From assembly GCA_033763355.1 (NCBI GenBank), contig JANRKT010000120.1, positions 1 to 16,031 on the forward strand: 16,031 nt of DNA, given 5' to 3'. The stretch comes from JANRKT01 sp033763355 (GTDB lineage Bacteria; Bacteroidota; Bacteroidia; Chitinophagales; Chitinophagaceae). The first letter of the stretch is position 1; each line of letters opens with the position of its first letter. The translations under genes were made by a program, and so were the position numbers. Shown one piece after another: positions 5,689-13,661 of the stretch. The notes under the pieces are model-generated. The model saw nothing but the letters and a program-made list of their open reading frames with translations. It made no database searches and was not told the origin of the DNA.

Positions 5689-7263
5689 ATGGCCAACCGT
5701 TCTGCAGACATATTATTTCAATTGGTACGCACCCTGGAAAAATCCGAAAAGCGGCATTTCAAACTTTATATCAAAAGAAGTTCGGGTAAACAGGACCTCA
5801 AGATTATTCAGCTCTTTGATGCACTGGATAAACTGCCCGATTATGACGAGAAGCTGTTGTTGAAAAAACTGCCGGGCGTTACCAAGCCCCAGTTAAATAA
5901 CCTTAAAACGCATCTTTACAAGCAATTGCTGGCCAGCCTCCGCCTGCTTAAAACCACAGAAAACACCGACCTGCAACTGAGCGAACTGCTTGACCATGCA
6001 AGGGTATTATACAACAAGGGCCTCAAGCTCCAATCGCTTAAAATACTGGATAAGGCCAAGGAAACAGCAAAGGCCAACCACAAGTTCAATTACCTGGCAC
6101 AGGTTATTTCTCTTGAAAAGAAAATAGAAACGCTCCATATTACAAGGAGCACACTTGAAAAAACAGAAATACTTACACGGGAAGCTTCTGAAATAAGCGG
6201 CCACATTGACCGGGTGGTGAAACTTTCCAACCTTGCCCTGCTGCTTTACCGCTGGTATGTAAAACACGGGCATGCACGAAACGAACAGGACGAAACGGGG
6301 ATTAAAGCGTTTTTCAAACAGCATTTGCCGCCGCACCCCGAAACCATTACTGATTTTTACGAACTCCTTTACCTGTACCAGAGTTATTGCTGGTATGCTT
6401 TTATACGCCAGGATTTTTTGATGTATTACCGCTACAGCCAGAAATGGATTGACCTGTACGAAGCAGAACCTGAGATGGTGAATGTTGAAGTGGGGCACTA
6501 CATTAAAGGCATGCACAACCTGCTGAATGCACATTTTGTATTGCGCAACTTCAGCAAATTTGAAATTACACTTAAAAAATTTGAGGCTTTTGAGAAAACT
6601 GCAGTGGCCAGGCAGCACGATAATTTCCGCACCCATACTTCTATTTACATCAACAGTGCAAAAATTAACCTGCACCTGATGCAGGGCACATTTAAAGAAG
6701 GCCTTGCATTGGTGCCGCAGATTGAAGAAAAGCTGGAAGAATACGGTTTGTATGTTGACCGCCACCGCATATTGGTGTTTACATACAAAATAGCAACCCT
6801 TTACTTTGGTTATGGCGATTATGAAACCGCAATTGATTACCTGCAGAAAATCATAAACGGCCCGGCCGATCTGCGCAACGACCTGCAGTGTTATTCAAGG
6901 CTGCTGCACCTTTTGGCACATTATGAACTGGGCAATGAAGACATCATTGATTCGCTTGCCAAATCAGTTTACCGCTTCATGGCAAAAATGGAAAACTTAA
7001 CAGTGGTTGAAGAAGAAATATTCCGGTTCCTGCGCAACTCTTTTCACCTGCCCAAACAAAAATTAAAACCCGAGCTGGAAAAATTTCTGCAAACCATAAA
7101 GAAATTTGAAACCAGCCGTTTTGAAACCCGTTCATTTACTTACCTCGATATTATTTCGTGGGTGGAAAGCAAAGTGTATGAAAAACCAATGGGCATGATA
7201 ATTTATGAGAAGAACCTTAAAAGCCGCAAGCGTAAATACAAAGAAACGCCGGTTGCAGCCTGA
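5689..7263 (+). CDS. Conserved-looking helical-repeat protein of unknown function
   Basis: This is a 524-residue, probably cytoplasmic protein with no signal peptide or transmembrane segment. I start it at the ATG at 5689 (MANRSADILFQLVRTLEKSEKR); the frame extends to a TTG at 5635, but that would add 18 residues that look unlike the rest. The sequence is almost entirely helical, rich in Leu, Lys, Tyr and Phe. Paired-helix segments resemble TPR or other alpha-solenoid units (for example around 115-160, 330-370 and 380-440). I see no enzyme motif. The C-terminus is basic (KNLKSRKRKYKE). From memory, similar proteins of this length are common in Chitinophagaceae as hypothetical proteins, possibly scaffolds, but no function follows from the sequence. 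It is flanked by the putative small RNA on the left and a foreign-looking gene on the right. Confidence 0.85.
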   Translation: MANRSADILFQLVRTLEKSEKRHFKLYIKRSSGKQDLKIIQLFDALDKLPDYDEKLLLKKLPGVTKPQLNNLKTHLYKQLLASLRLLKTTENTDLQLSELLDHARVLYNKGLKLQSLKILDKAKETAKANHKFNYLAQVISLEKKIETLHITRSTLEKTEILTREASEISGHIDRVVKLSNLALLLYRWYVKHGHARNEQDETGIKAFFKQHLPPHPETITDFYELLYLYQSYCWYAFIRQDFLMYYRYSQKWIDLYEAEPEMVNVEVGHYIKGMHNLLNAHFVLRNFSKFEITLKKFEAFEKTAVARQHDNFRTHTSIYINSAKINLHLMQGTFKEGLALVPQIEEKLEEYGLYVDRHRILVFTYKIATLYFGYGDYETAIDYLQKIINGPADLRNDLQCYSRLLHLLAHYELGNEDIIDSLAKSVYRFMAKMENLTVVEEEIFRFLRNSFHLPKQKLKPELEKFLQTIKKFETSRFETRSFTYLDIISWVESKVYEKPMGMIIYEKNLKSRKRKYKETPVAA

Positions 7264-7363
7264 GCGTCCCGCCCGAACCGTAGCCGACGCTTGCACGTAG
7301 TCGACGTTATGTTGTCCAGCCATGCTTTTTCAAAGGATACTTTTGTTTTGCGTTCGCTTTTCG
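7264..7363. repeat. Repeat-bearing junction beside the orphan gene
   Basis: CGTAGCCGACG (7279-7289) and CGTAGTCGACG (7296-7306) are 11-bp direct repeats with one mismatch, 17 bp apart. AGCGTC just after the preceding stop (from 7263) pairs with GACGCT (7285-7290), giving an inverted repeat that starts at the end of the upstream gene. The rest of this 100-bp gap, next to the orphan gene, is AT-rich. The arrangement recalls a recombination site such as an integron attC, but the canonical core GTTRRRY is not clearly present. Confidence 0.4.
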
Positions 7364-7876
7364 TCAACCCAAATATATTGTCTTTTTAAGATTGTTGTAT
7401 GCGTCAAGTGGAAATTCAAATAAACGCCATTTTGCTTTGTATTCTTCTAATGTCATTCGTTGCAATAAATATTCAGTCCCAATGCAAACAACCTTGATAA
7501 AATTGTCCAAGGTGTCTGTGTCAAAATAAACAAGCTCTTTTTTGGTTGAAATTTTTGGGACAATATTGATTTCTTCCCACTCGTCGCTCCAAAAAATCTC
7601 AATTTTTAGTTTACCATTTTCTTGTGTTGTCAAAAAAAGGCAGTGTTCACCTGGTTCGTCAGCAAAAACAACTTTTTCGATATTTGTTTTATTAGTTTTC
7701 AAACGATTAAGTCCTTCATACAATTCGGAAAGGGGGTCGCTTAAATATGAAACTTCAAATGCTAAGTTTTTCTCGTCATTTGCAAAAATCACTTCAGCCC
7801 ATCCTGTTCCGGTCAAATAATAATTGAAATTTTTCGTCATTTCTAAGGCGTAAGATTTAGGTTTTTGGTTAAACAT
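7364..7876 (-). CDS. Orphan hypothetical protein, AT-rich, possibly acquired
   Basis: This 170-residue soluble protein matches no family I can name with confidence. I chose the ATG at 7876 (MFNQKPKSYALEMTKNFNYYLTGTGW); the frame extends to a TTG at 7906, and an internal ATG at 7840 (MTKNFNYY) also fits. The protein is acidic and rich in Trp, Phe, Leu and Glu, with FEVSYLSDPLSELYEGL near 38-54 and a C-terminal YKAKWRLFEFPLDAYNNLKK. That last segment recalls small orphan proteins often found in gene cassettes or as toxin-immunity partners; this is a resemblance from memory only. The gene is clearly more AT-rich than its neighbours (bases 7501-7560 are about 33% GC). Repeats lie on its 3' side, and it separates a plus-strand gene from a minus-strand pair. 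All of this suggests horizontal arrival. Confidence 0.75.
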   Translation of the reverse strand: MFNQKPKSYALEMTKNFNYYLTGTGWAEVIFANDEKNLAFEVSYLSDPLSELYEGLNRLKTNKTNIEKVVFADEPGEHCLFLTTQENGKLKIEIFWSDEWEEINIVPKISTKKELVYFDTDTLDNFIKVVCIGTEYLLQRMTLEEYKAKWRLFEFPLDAYNNLKKTIYLG

Positions 7877-7932
7877 GATGTCTGTCCAAGGTGACGCACA
7901 ACGCAATGATATTTTTAAAGCCCCAACGGGTA

Positions 7933-8415
7933 TTATTTATACAGGTAAGCCATCATCACCTCATCAAGAAAAACATTTTCCTTTTCCATGCGGGTATATT
8001 TTTTTAATATGCCCTCTTTCTCAAACCCCGCTTTTTCATAAAGGTGAATGGCTTTTTCATTAGTAACAGCAGTGCTTAACTCAATGCGAAGAAAACCCTG
8101 CTGTTTCCCGAACTGAATAATTTCTTCCATCATTTTCAGGCCGTGTCCTTTGCCGGCATGCGAGGGATGTATGGCAAGGCCCCCCAAATATGCAATATGG
8201 GAACTGCGGTAAGTTTCGGGCACCCATTTAAACATACCGGTGCTTACCCCGTTACTGGCATAGATGTATTTCACACCTCTTTGCAGCAACTCATCATAAA
8301 TGGGGCGGAAGGATTCCGCATCCATGGGTTCATACAATAAAAACGGGTTTACCTGCGGGTGCATGTAAAGCTGGTAAACAAAATTAAAATCAACAGCAGT
8401 AGCTCTGCGGATCAT
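7933..8415 (-). CDS. GNAT-family N-acetyltransferase
   Basis: This is a 160-residue acetyl-CoA-dependent acetyltransferase. I start it at the ATG at 8415 (MIRRATAVDFNFVYQLY), the usual N-terminus of this fold; a longer TTG-initiated frame to 8490 adds 25 unlike residues. The acetyl-CoA pyrophosphate loop is visible in GLAIHPSHAGKGHGLKMMEEII (about 95-116, pattern GKGHG). The typical C-terminal ELSTAVTNEKAIHLYEKAGFEKEG follows at about 124-147. The substrate cannot be predicted: the C-terminal half resembles both RimI-like protein acetyltransferases and antibiotic or amino-acid acetylating members. It follows the phosphoesterase gene on the same strand with 85 bp between them and may be co-transcribed. 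Its other neighbour is the AT-rich orphan gene. Confidence 0.88.
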   Translation of the reverse strand: MIRRATAVDFNFVYQLYMHPQVNPFLLYEPMDAESFRPIYDELLQRGVKYIYASNGVSTGMFKWVPETYRSSHIAYLGGLAIHPSHAGKGHGLKMMEEIIQFGKQQGFLRIELSTAVTNEKAIHLYEKAGFEKEGILKKYTRMEKENVFLDEVMMAYLYK

Positions 8416-8500
8416 AGCAGGGGTTGAGAGTGCAAAAGTCTGTAATTTTTCTTTGCTGCAGATACGGACCAGGGGGACATGCTGTAGCAAAAAGCAACTC

Positions 8501-9598
8501 CTATATCCGCTCCGTCAGCTCCTCAAGGTTTATCTGTTCCAGCACACGGCGAATGGAGGCGCCGCTTTCGTACAGCCATTTTACAAGGCGGATGTCATTG
8601 CCTTCAATCTCAATACCCGTTATATCACCATCGGTAAAACAGCAGCAGCCCGTATTAAAGTAGGTGGGTTTCATTTTCAGGTAATCGGTTGCAATGTGGT
8701 CGTATTCTTTTCTGCGGAACCGGATCTGGCCTTCAAGATCAGTTATGGCTTTTTCATTTTTGCTTTCCCTTGCAGCAAGCAATTGCCTGTACAACCTTTC
8801 AAGGTGGGTAAGCGATTCAAATACCGGCTGGTGTGTATGGCCGGTTACCAGCAACAGGTCTTTTTGCTTTGCCGACCACTCATACATAAAATGATTGTGC
8901 TCTGTTTTTAAATGCGCATCATAGGCCGGTGTATTGGGGTTAAGCTGCAAATAAGATTGCAGCGGGCCCCAAACCCTTGATACAAACCATGCGCTGAATT
9001 TATTGCCATCGCTCTGCCCGTCGCCCTGGTGGCCATGGGTAAGAAATATTCTGATGTCTCTTTCTTTTATCCTTTTCATTAGGATAAGCCCTTCATAAAT
9101 TTTTATAGCTGACCCATACATTCGTTTAAGTTGCCAGTCTGCCAGCGGGTCGTTGTTCCAGAACACATCGTGGTTGCCGAATATTTTTATGTATGCACCG
9201 CGGTTTAAAAAAAGTTTTTCTTTTTCAATGGTGGATTGGTTGTTTTTCTTAACGGGGGTAAGCAGGTTTTCCCAAAGCTCTTCGCAATCGCCAAGGCTTA
9301 CATAGCAAAAATCTTTGCTGTAATAATAATCCAGGGCACGCAGGTAATTGTCTTCTGCGTTCCTGAAATCATCAGCCCCGTTTTTAGCCCCCTTGTGGTG
9401 ATCAGAAAAAATGATGAATTTTTTATGAACAAACTGGTCAATGTTCAGCACCAGCCCTTTTTTGCCGGGGTTTTCAACAATATGTTGCAGCAGTTTTGAC
9501 AATGCCGCATGCACCCGCTGCAGGTCCGGCTTTGATGAAAACCTGTTGGCCATCCACAGCACAGGCTTAACCAGTAAGAACTGAAAAAAACGGCGCAT
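8501..9598 (-). CDS. Calcineurin-like metallophosphoesterase
   Basis: This 365-residue protein has all signature blocks of a two-metal phosphoesterase: SDHHKG (D66, H68), GDCEE (D104), GNHD (N142-H143-D144), THGH (about 187-190) and GHTH (about 253-256). It should hydrolyse a phosphomonoester or phosphodiester in the cytoplasm. The first ~18 residues (MRRFFQFLLVKPVLWMAN) form a short hydrophobic, basic helix that may bring the protein to the membrane; this is not a clear signal peptide. About 45 residues between GHTH and the last beta segment (about 263-310) form a charged helix, LERLYRQLLAARESKNEKAI, perhaps an inserted coiled coil. The length fits bacterial members acting on lipid or nucleotide substrates, but the substrate is unknown. 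Start ATG at 9598; it is divergent from the OmpA gene. Confidence 0.93.
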   Translation of the reverse strand: MRRFFQFLLVKPVLWMANRFSSKPDLQRVHAALSKLLQHIVENPGKKGLVLNIDQFVHKKFIIFSDHHKGAKNGADDFRNAEDNYLRALDYYYSKDFCYVSLGDCEELWENLLTPVKKNNQSTIEKEKLFLNRGAYIKIFGNHDVFWNNDPLADWQLKRMYGSAIKIYEGLILMKRIKERDIRIFLTHGHQGDGQSDGNKFSAWFVSRVWGPLQSYLQLNPNTPAYDAHLKTEHNHFMYEWSAKQKDLLLVTGHTHQPVFESLTHLERLYRQLLAARESKNEKAITDLEGQIRFRRKEYDHIATDYLKMKPTYFNTGCCCFTDGDITGIEIEGNDIRLVKWLYESGASIRRVLEQINLEELTERI

Positions 9599-9762
9599 GG
9601 GGTAAAACTAAATCAAATTGCTAATTCCCGCCGGGCTGTAAATAAAATTTATTATTCAGCTTTTTTTAAAACGCCTGTGGCATGATTGTGGATTCCTGCA
9701 ATATACCCACTCCCCCGATTGTGTTCAATCTCTTATCTTTATTATAACAAAAAACATCTCTT

Positions 9763-10632
9763 ATGCTACAGAAAAATGTTCTTGCTGTAATTGTTTCTGC
9801 TGTTTTTCTTTTTTCCTGCGTTAGCAGCAAAAAATTCAAATCTGCACTTGCCAAATACGATGAACTGAATACATCATTCATTGGTGTGCAGAATGATTTA
9901 AGGAGCTGCCGCGATGAAAAAGCCGAACTGGAAAGAAAAAGGGCCGTGATGGAAGCGGAAATGGAAGGCCTCAACAAACAACTGGCCTACCTGAAAGAAA
10001 ACAATACACAGGCGCTGAAGCAACTTCAGGACCTTTCGGTAATATCATCGCAGCAGGCGGAGAGCATAAAAAAATCAATGGATAACATTGGCGCAAAAGA
10101 TGCTTATATACAAACACTGCAGGAATCCATGGCCCGCAAGGATTCGCTTAACATGGCGCTGGTGATGAACCTGAAGGGCGCCATTGGCAACCTTGATGAC
10201 GAAGACATCAATATTAAAGTTGATAAAGGGGTGGTGTATATTGATATTTCAGATAAACTCTTATTTAAAAGCGGAAGCTACGATATTACCGACAGGGCAA
10301 AGGAGGTATTGGGTAAAGTGGCAACAGTTTTAAAAAACCAGCCGGATATTGAGTTTATGGTGGAAGGGCACACGGACAATGTTCCCTTTAAACGAGGTGT
10401 ATTGCTTGACAACTGGGACCTGAGTGTAAAAAGGTCAACCGCCGTGGTGCGCATTTTACAAAACCAGTACGGGCTTGACCCCGCAAAAATGGCCGCAGCC
10501 GGACGTGCGGAATACAAACCCATTGCTGATAACGGATCAGCGGAAGGTAAAGCCACCAACCGCAGAACAAGAATTGTAATTCTTCCGCAGTTAGACCAGT
10601 TCTTTAAATTGCTCGAAACAAGGAAAGGATAA
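9763..10632 (+). CDS. OmpA-family lipoprotein with peptidoglycan-binding domain
   Basis: This 289-residue protein probably anchors the outer membrane to the cell wall. The N-terminus is a lipoprotein signal (MLQKNVLAVIVSAVFLFSC) with the lipidated cysteine at position 19; the LFSC lipobox has an unusual Phe at -2 but otherwise fits. Residues about 30-130 are a heptad-like coiled coil rich in Glu, Lys and Gln. The OmpA/MotB-type domain follows at about 165-275, with LLFKSGSYDIT, FMVEGHTDNVP, NWDLSVKRS and ATNRRTRIVI. D219 and R224 in NWDLSVKR are the expected diaminopimelate-binding residues. The start ATG at 9763 gives the signal directly. The gene is preceded by a divergent promoter region and ends at a strong terminator, so it is likely monocistronic. 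The architecture is of Pal/OmpA type; no closer assignment is safe. Confidence 0.92.
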   Translation: MLQKNVLAVIVSAVFLFSCVSSKKFKSALAKYDELNTSFIGVQNDLRSCRDEKAELERKRAVMEAEMEGLNKQLAYLKENNTQALKQLQDLSVISSQQAESIKKSMDNIGAKDAYIQTLQESMARKDSLNMALVMNLKGAIGNLDDEDINIKVDKGVVYIDISDKLLFKSGSYDITDRAKEVLGKVATVLKNQPDIEFMVEGHTDNVPFKRGVLLDNWDLSVKRSTAVVRILQNQYGLDPAKMAAAGRAEYKPIADNGSAEGKATNRRTRIVILPQLDQFFKLLETRKG

Positions 10633-10657
10633 ACTGAATTTTATTAATTAAGTTTTT

Positions 10658-10685
10658 AAGCCACCGGAACCTCCGGTGGCTTTAT
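10658..10685 (+). terminator. Rho-independent terminator after the OmpA lipoprotein gene
   Basis: AAGCCACCGG (10658-10667) pairs perfectly with CCGGTGGCTT (10673-10682) around the loop AACCT. Only a short T tract follows (TTTAT), so termination may be partial. It lies 25 bp after the stop codon. Confidence 0.8.
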
Positions 10686-10714
10686 CATTGATACCTTTAA
10701 GGCGCCATTCTTAG

Positions 10715-10722
10715 TAACTTTA
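10715..10722 (+). promoter_or_regulatory. TAnnTTT-type -7 element just before the GH43 start
   Basis: TAACTTTA matches TAnnTTTG except at the last base and ends 4 bp before the ATG at 10727. No TTTG lies 19-21 bp upstream. If it is used, the mRNA would be essentially leaderless. Confidence 0.35.
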
Positions 10723-10726
10723 AATT

Positions 10727-12478
10727 ATGAAACGACTTGTCATATTATTTCTGCTGTTTTATTGCGCCGATGCTTTTTCGCAACAGAAAACCTACTGCAA
10801 TCCCATCAATATTGATTATGGCTATACGCCCATACCCAACTTCAGCGAATGGGGGCGCCATCGTGCAACCGCTGATCCTGTAATTGTGAATTACAAAGGG
10901 GATTATTATTTGTTCAGCACCAACCAATGGGGCTATTGGTGGAGCAGCAATATGCTGAACTGGAAATTTATTTCAAAAAAATTTTTGCGCCCCTGGAACG
11001 GCGGGGTGTATGATGAATTATGTGCCCCCGCTGTTGGAATCATCGGCGATACCATGCTGGTTTTTGGTTCTACTTATACCAGCACATTTACTTTATGGAT
11101 GAGCACCAACCCCAAAGCCAATGAATGGAAGCCGCTGGTTGATTCGTTTGAAATCGGGGGATGGGACCCTTCTTTTTTTACTGACGATGACGGAAGATTG
11201 TATATGTACAACGGCAGCAGCAATAAGTTCCCCATGTATGGCATTGAACTGAACAGGAAAACCTTTAAGCCCATCGGAACAAGAAAAGAAATGTATTTGC
11301 TGGAACCATGGCGCTATGGCTGGCAGCGGTTTGGAGAATACATGGACAATACTTTTCTTGACCCGTTTATTGAAGGGTCACACATGACGAAATACAAAGG
11401 GAAATATTACCTGCAATATGGCGCACCGGGCACCGAATTCAGCGGTTATGCAGATGGTTTGCTGATTGGAGAAAGCCCCCTTGGCTTTTTTATTGCCCAA
11501 TCAGATCCCCTAAGCCTTAAGTTGGGCGGCTTTGCAAGAGGGGCAGGACATGGCGCCACATTTCAGGATAAATGGAACAATTACTGGCATATCAGCACCA
11601 TGGTCATTTCGGTTAAAAATAATTTTGAAAGAAGGCTTGGCATCTGGCCCGCAGGGTTTGATAAAGATGATGTGATGTATTGCAATACCGCATTTGGGGA
11701 TTATCCGCATTATCTACCCTCACCCCCTTCTTTTTCCCATGAATGGAAAGGGGGCCAGTTCACCGGCTGGATGCTGCTGAATTATAAAAAACCAGTGCAG
11801 GTTTCATCAACACTTGGCAGTTATTCCCCCAATTATGCTGTTGATGAAAACATTAAAACTTACTGGAGCGCTGCAACTGCCGGTAAGGGGGAATGGATAC
11901 AAACCGATCTTGGAAATGTTTCAACAGTAAATGCTGTTCAGATCGACTATGCAGACCAGGATGTGGATGATAACCGGCTCGGTAAATGGAATGACCAGTA
12001 CCATCAGTATAAACTCTATTATTCATCAGACGGAAAGAAATGGAATGTTCTTGCTGACAAGGGCAATAACAAAACCGATGTGCCGCACGAATATGTTGAG
12101 CTGGAAAAACCGGTGCAGGCAAGATTTGTCAAATTAGAAAACATTCACATGCCCACAGGCAAGTTTGCCATCAGCGGCTTAAGGGTTTTTGGAAACGGGA
12201 ATGGCGCAAAGCCGGATACCGTAAAAAATTTTTTTGTATTGCGGACAGAGAAAGACAAACGCGGCGCCTGGCTGAAATGGAGCCCCGTTGATAACGCTTA
12301 TGCTTACAATATTTATTTTGGCACCCACCCCGATAAACTATACAACTGTATTATGGTGCATGATGCCAATGATTATTATTACAGGGGAATGGATCTGCTC
12401 AAAACATATTATTACCGTATCGAAGCCATCAATGAAAACGGGGTTTCTAAAAAATCGCAGGTTATAAAAGGGGATTAA
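10727..12478 (+). CDS. Secreted GH43-like glycoside hydrolase with discoidin (F5/8 C) domain
   Basis: This 583-residue exported enzyme probably cuts arabinose- or xylose-containing polysaccharides. The signal peptide is residues 1-19 (cleavage near AFSQ|QK). A five-bladed beta-propeller of GH43 type spans about 25-345. The expected catalytic triad can be placed: base D50 (ATADPVIV), pKa-setting D147 (GGWDPSFF) and acid E216 (FIEGSHMTKYKGKYYLQY). An F5/8 type C (discoidin/CBM32-like) domain follows at about 355-490 (NYAVDENIKTYWSAA, EWIQTDLG, ARFVKLE). A fibronectin-III-like domain is at about 497-581 (WLKWSPVDNAYAYNIYFG, YYYRIEAINENG). The substrate cannot be told by eye; arabinofuranosidase, xylosidase and galactosidase activities all occur in this family. 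No SusC/SusD, regulator or second CAZyme is adjacent, so this gene stands alone. The start ATG gives the signal peptide directly. Confidence 0.88.
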   Translation: MKRLVILFLLFYCADAFSQQKTYCNPINIDYGYTPIPNFSEWGRHRATADPVIVNYKGDYYLFSTNQWGYWWSSNMLNWKFISKKFLRPWNGGVYDELCAPAVGIIGDTMLVFGSTYTSTFTLWMSTNPKANEWKPLVDSFEIGGWDPSFFTDDDGRLYMYNGSSNKFPMYGIELNRKTFKPIGTRKEMYLLEPWRYGWQRFGEYMDNTFLDPFIEGSHMTKYKGKYYLQYGAPGTEFSGYADGLLIGESPLGFFIAQSDPLSLKLGGFARGAGHGATFQDKWNNYWHISTMVISVKNNFERRLGIWPAGFDKDDVMYCNTAFGDYPHYLPSPPSFSHEWKGGQFTGWMLLNYKKPVQVSSTLGSYSPNYAVDENIKTYWSAATAGKGEWIQTDLGNVSTVNAVQIDYADQDVDDNRLGKWNDQYHQYKLYYSSDGKKWNVLADKGNNKTDVPHEYVELEKPVQARFVKLENIHMPTGKFAISGLRVFGNGNGAKPDTVKNFFVLRTEKDKRGAWLKWSPVDNAYAYNIYFGTHPDKLYNCIMVHDANDYYYRGMDLLKTYYYRIEAINENGVSKKSQVIKGD

Positions 12479-12568
12479 CCCCGGAAACTTAAGGTACAAA
12501 CTTTTTGTGCACTTCTGTTTAAGCCAGTTTGCCATAGCAGCCGGACACTGCGCCTGTGTTTAATCCCG

Positions 12569-12576
12569 TAACTTTG
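12569..12576 (+). promoter_or_regulatory. Perfect TAnnTTTG -7 element of the DUF2480 gene
   Basis: TAACTTTG matches the Bacteroidota -7 consensus exactly and ends 8 bp before the ATG at 12585. Transcription would start almost at that ATG, giving a leaderless or very short leader message. No clear -33 TTTG lies at the usual distance. Confidence 0.5.
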
Positions 12577-12584
12577 CAGGGCAA

Positions 12585-13124
12585 ATGGAAATTATGGGAG
12601 ATGTAATTGTAAATAAAGTGGCTGAAAGCGGGTTGATAACGCTTGACCTCGAAGATTATCTTCCCTCCGAACCCATTCATTCTTTTGACCTGAAAGATTA
12701 TTTATTCAGGGGATTAATATTGAAAGAGAAGGAATTTCGTGATGCCCTGCAGCAGATAAACTGGCAGCAATACAAAGATCAATATGTGGCGGTTCATTGC
12801 AGTGCGGATGCTATTATACCCGCATGGGCCTATATGCTGGTGGCAAGCAACCTGCAACCCGTTGCAAAAGATGTTTATTCAGGAACAGCAGATGAAATGA
12901 AAAAATATTTGCTGCTTAAAAATATTCAGCTGATCAATGCGGGGGAGTATAATGACAAACGTGTAGTAATAAAAGGTTGTGGTGATGTACCCATTGGTGA
13001 ATTTGCTTTTCTGGAGATCACCAAAAAACTAAGGCCGGCGGTAAAAAGCCTGATGTATGGCGAGCCCTGCAGCACCGTGCCGGTGTATAAGAAAACAACA
13101 GCCCCCGCCACAAAAGGGGAATAA
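12585..13124 (+). CDS. DUF2480 family protein
   Basis: This 179-residue soluble protein matches, from memory, the Bacteroidota-specific DUF2480 family. Its marks are IVNKVAESGLITLDLEDYLP (about 8-27), DLKDYLFRGLILKEKEFRDAL (about 35-55), AVHCSADAIIPAWAYMLVAS (about 69-88), RVVIKGCGD (about 126-134) and the C-terminal VKSLMYGEPCSTVPVYK. No biochemical role is known to me. Two conserved-looking cysteines (CSADAI and KGCGD) and the GEPCS motif might bind metal, but this is inference. There are two possible starts, the ATG at 12585 and one at 12594 (MGDVIVNK); the promoter position makes the first nearly leaderless. It lies 106 bp after the GH43 gene with its own promoter, so it is probably a separate unit. 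A GNAT gene follows 81 bp downstream on the same strand. Confidence 0.87.
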   Translation: MEIMGDVIVNKVAESGLITLDLEDYLPSEPIHSFDLKDYLFRGLILKEKEFRDALQQINWQQYKDQYVAVHCSADAIIPAWAYMLVASNLQPVAKDVYSGTADEMKKYLLLKNIQLINAGEYNDKRVVIKGCGDVPIGEFAFLEITKKLRPAVKSLMYGEPCSTVPVYKKTTAPATKGE

Positions 13125-13205
13125 AAGAAATCATTCAGGTAAAAATCAGCGCAAAGATTTTTTTCTGTGTTAATCTCTTTTATCTGTGGCAACAAGTTTA
13201 GCCCG

Positions 13206-13652
13206 ATGATACAAATACGACAGGCGAAAGAAAGCGACCTTGAACAGCTGGCCCGCTTATTCGATCTCTACAGGATATTTTACCGGAAACAAAGTGATTT
13301 AAACGCCGCAAATTTTTTTTTAAAAGAACGGCTCCATAAAAACGAATCTGTAATTTTTGTTGCAGAGGAAAATGAATCGCTTATTGGTTTTACACAGCTC
13401 TACCCGCAATTCTCCTCCACCCGAATGATGCGCACCTGGTTACTGAACGACCTGTATGTATTAAATGAATACCGCGGCAGGGGTATTTCAAAACAGCTTA
13501 TTGATGCAGCCAAACAACTGGCAAAACAAACTGATGCAGCGGGTTTATTACTTGAAACAGAAAAAACAAATATGGTTGGCAACCGGCTTTATCCTTCGGC
13601 CGGGTTTGTCCTGTATAGCGAAACCAATTTTTACTGGTGGGAAAACAAGTGA
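13206..13652 (+). CDS. GNAT-family N-acetyltransferase
   Basis: This 148-residue acetyltransferase starts at the ATG at 13206 (MIQIRQAKESDLEQLARLF), a typical GNAT opening. A GTG at 13167 would add 13 residues without family likeness. The acetyl-CoA loop is clear in VLNEYRGRGISKQLIDAA (about 85-102, core RGRGI). It is followed by LLLETEKTNMVGNRLYPSAGFVLYSETNFYWW at about 114-145, the usual end of the fold. The short length and the YPSAGF and FYWW ending recall small GNATs acting on amines or amino acids, but the substrate is not predictable. It lies 81 bp downstream of the DUF2480 gene and may be read through from it. Its stop is 9 bp from the convergent CorA stop, with no room for separate terminators. 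Confidence 0.9.
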   Translation: MIQIRQAKESDLEQLARLFDLYRIFYRKQSDLNAANFFLKERLHKNESVIFVAEENESLIGFTQLYPQFSSTRMMRTWLLNDLYVLNEYRGRGISKQLIDAAKQLAKQTDAAGLLLETEKTNMVGNRLYPSAGFVLYSETNFYWWENK

Positions 13653-13661
13653 AACATCGGC

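Noticed and set aside
8416..8490. TTG-initiated extension of the GNAT gene
   Set aside because: The added residues do not resemble a GNAT N-terminus, whereas MIRRATAVDF at 8415 does.
12493..12511. GTACAAA/TTTGTGC hairpin after the GH43 gene
   Set aside because: No T-run follows and the stem contains a wobble pair, so I do not call a terminator.
13141..13164. AAAAATC/GATTTTT hairpin followed by T, as a terminator after DUF2480
   Set aside because: The stem has only one G-C pair and would be unstable; at best it is a weak terminator.
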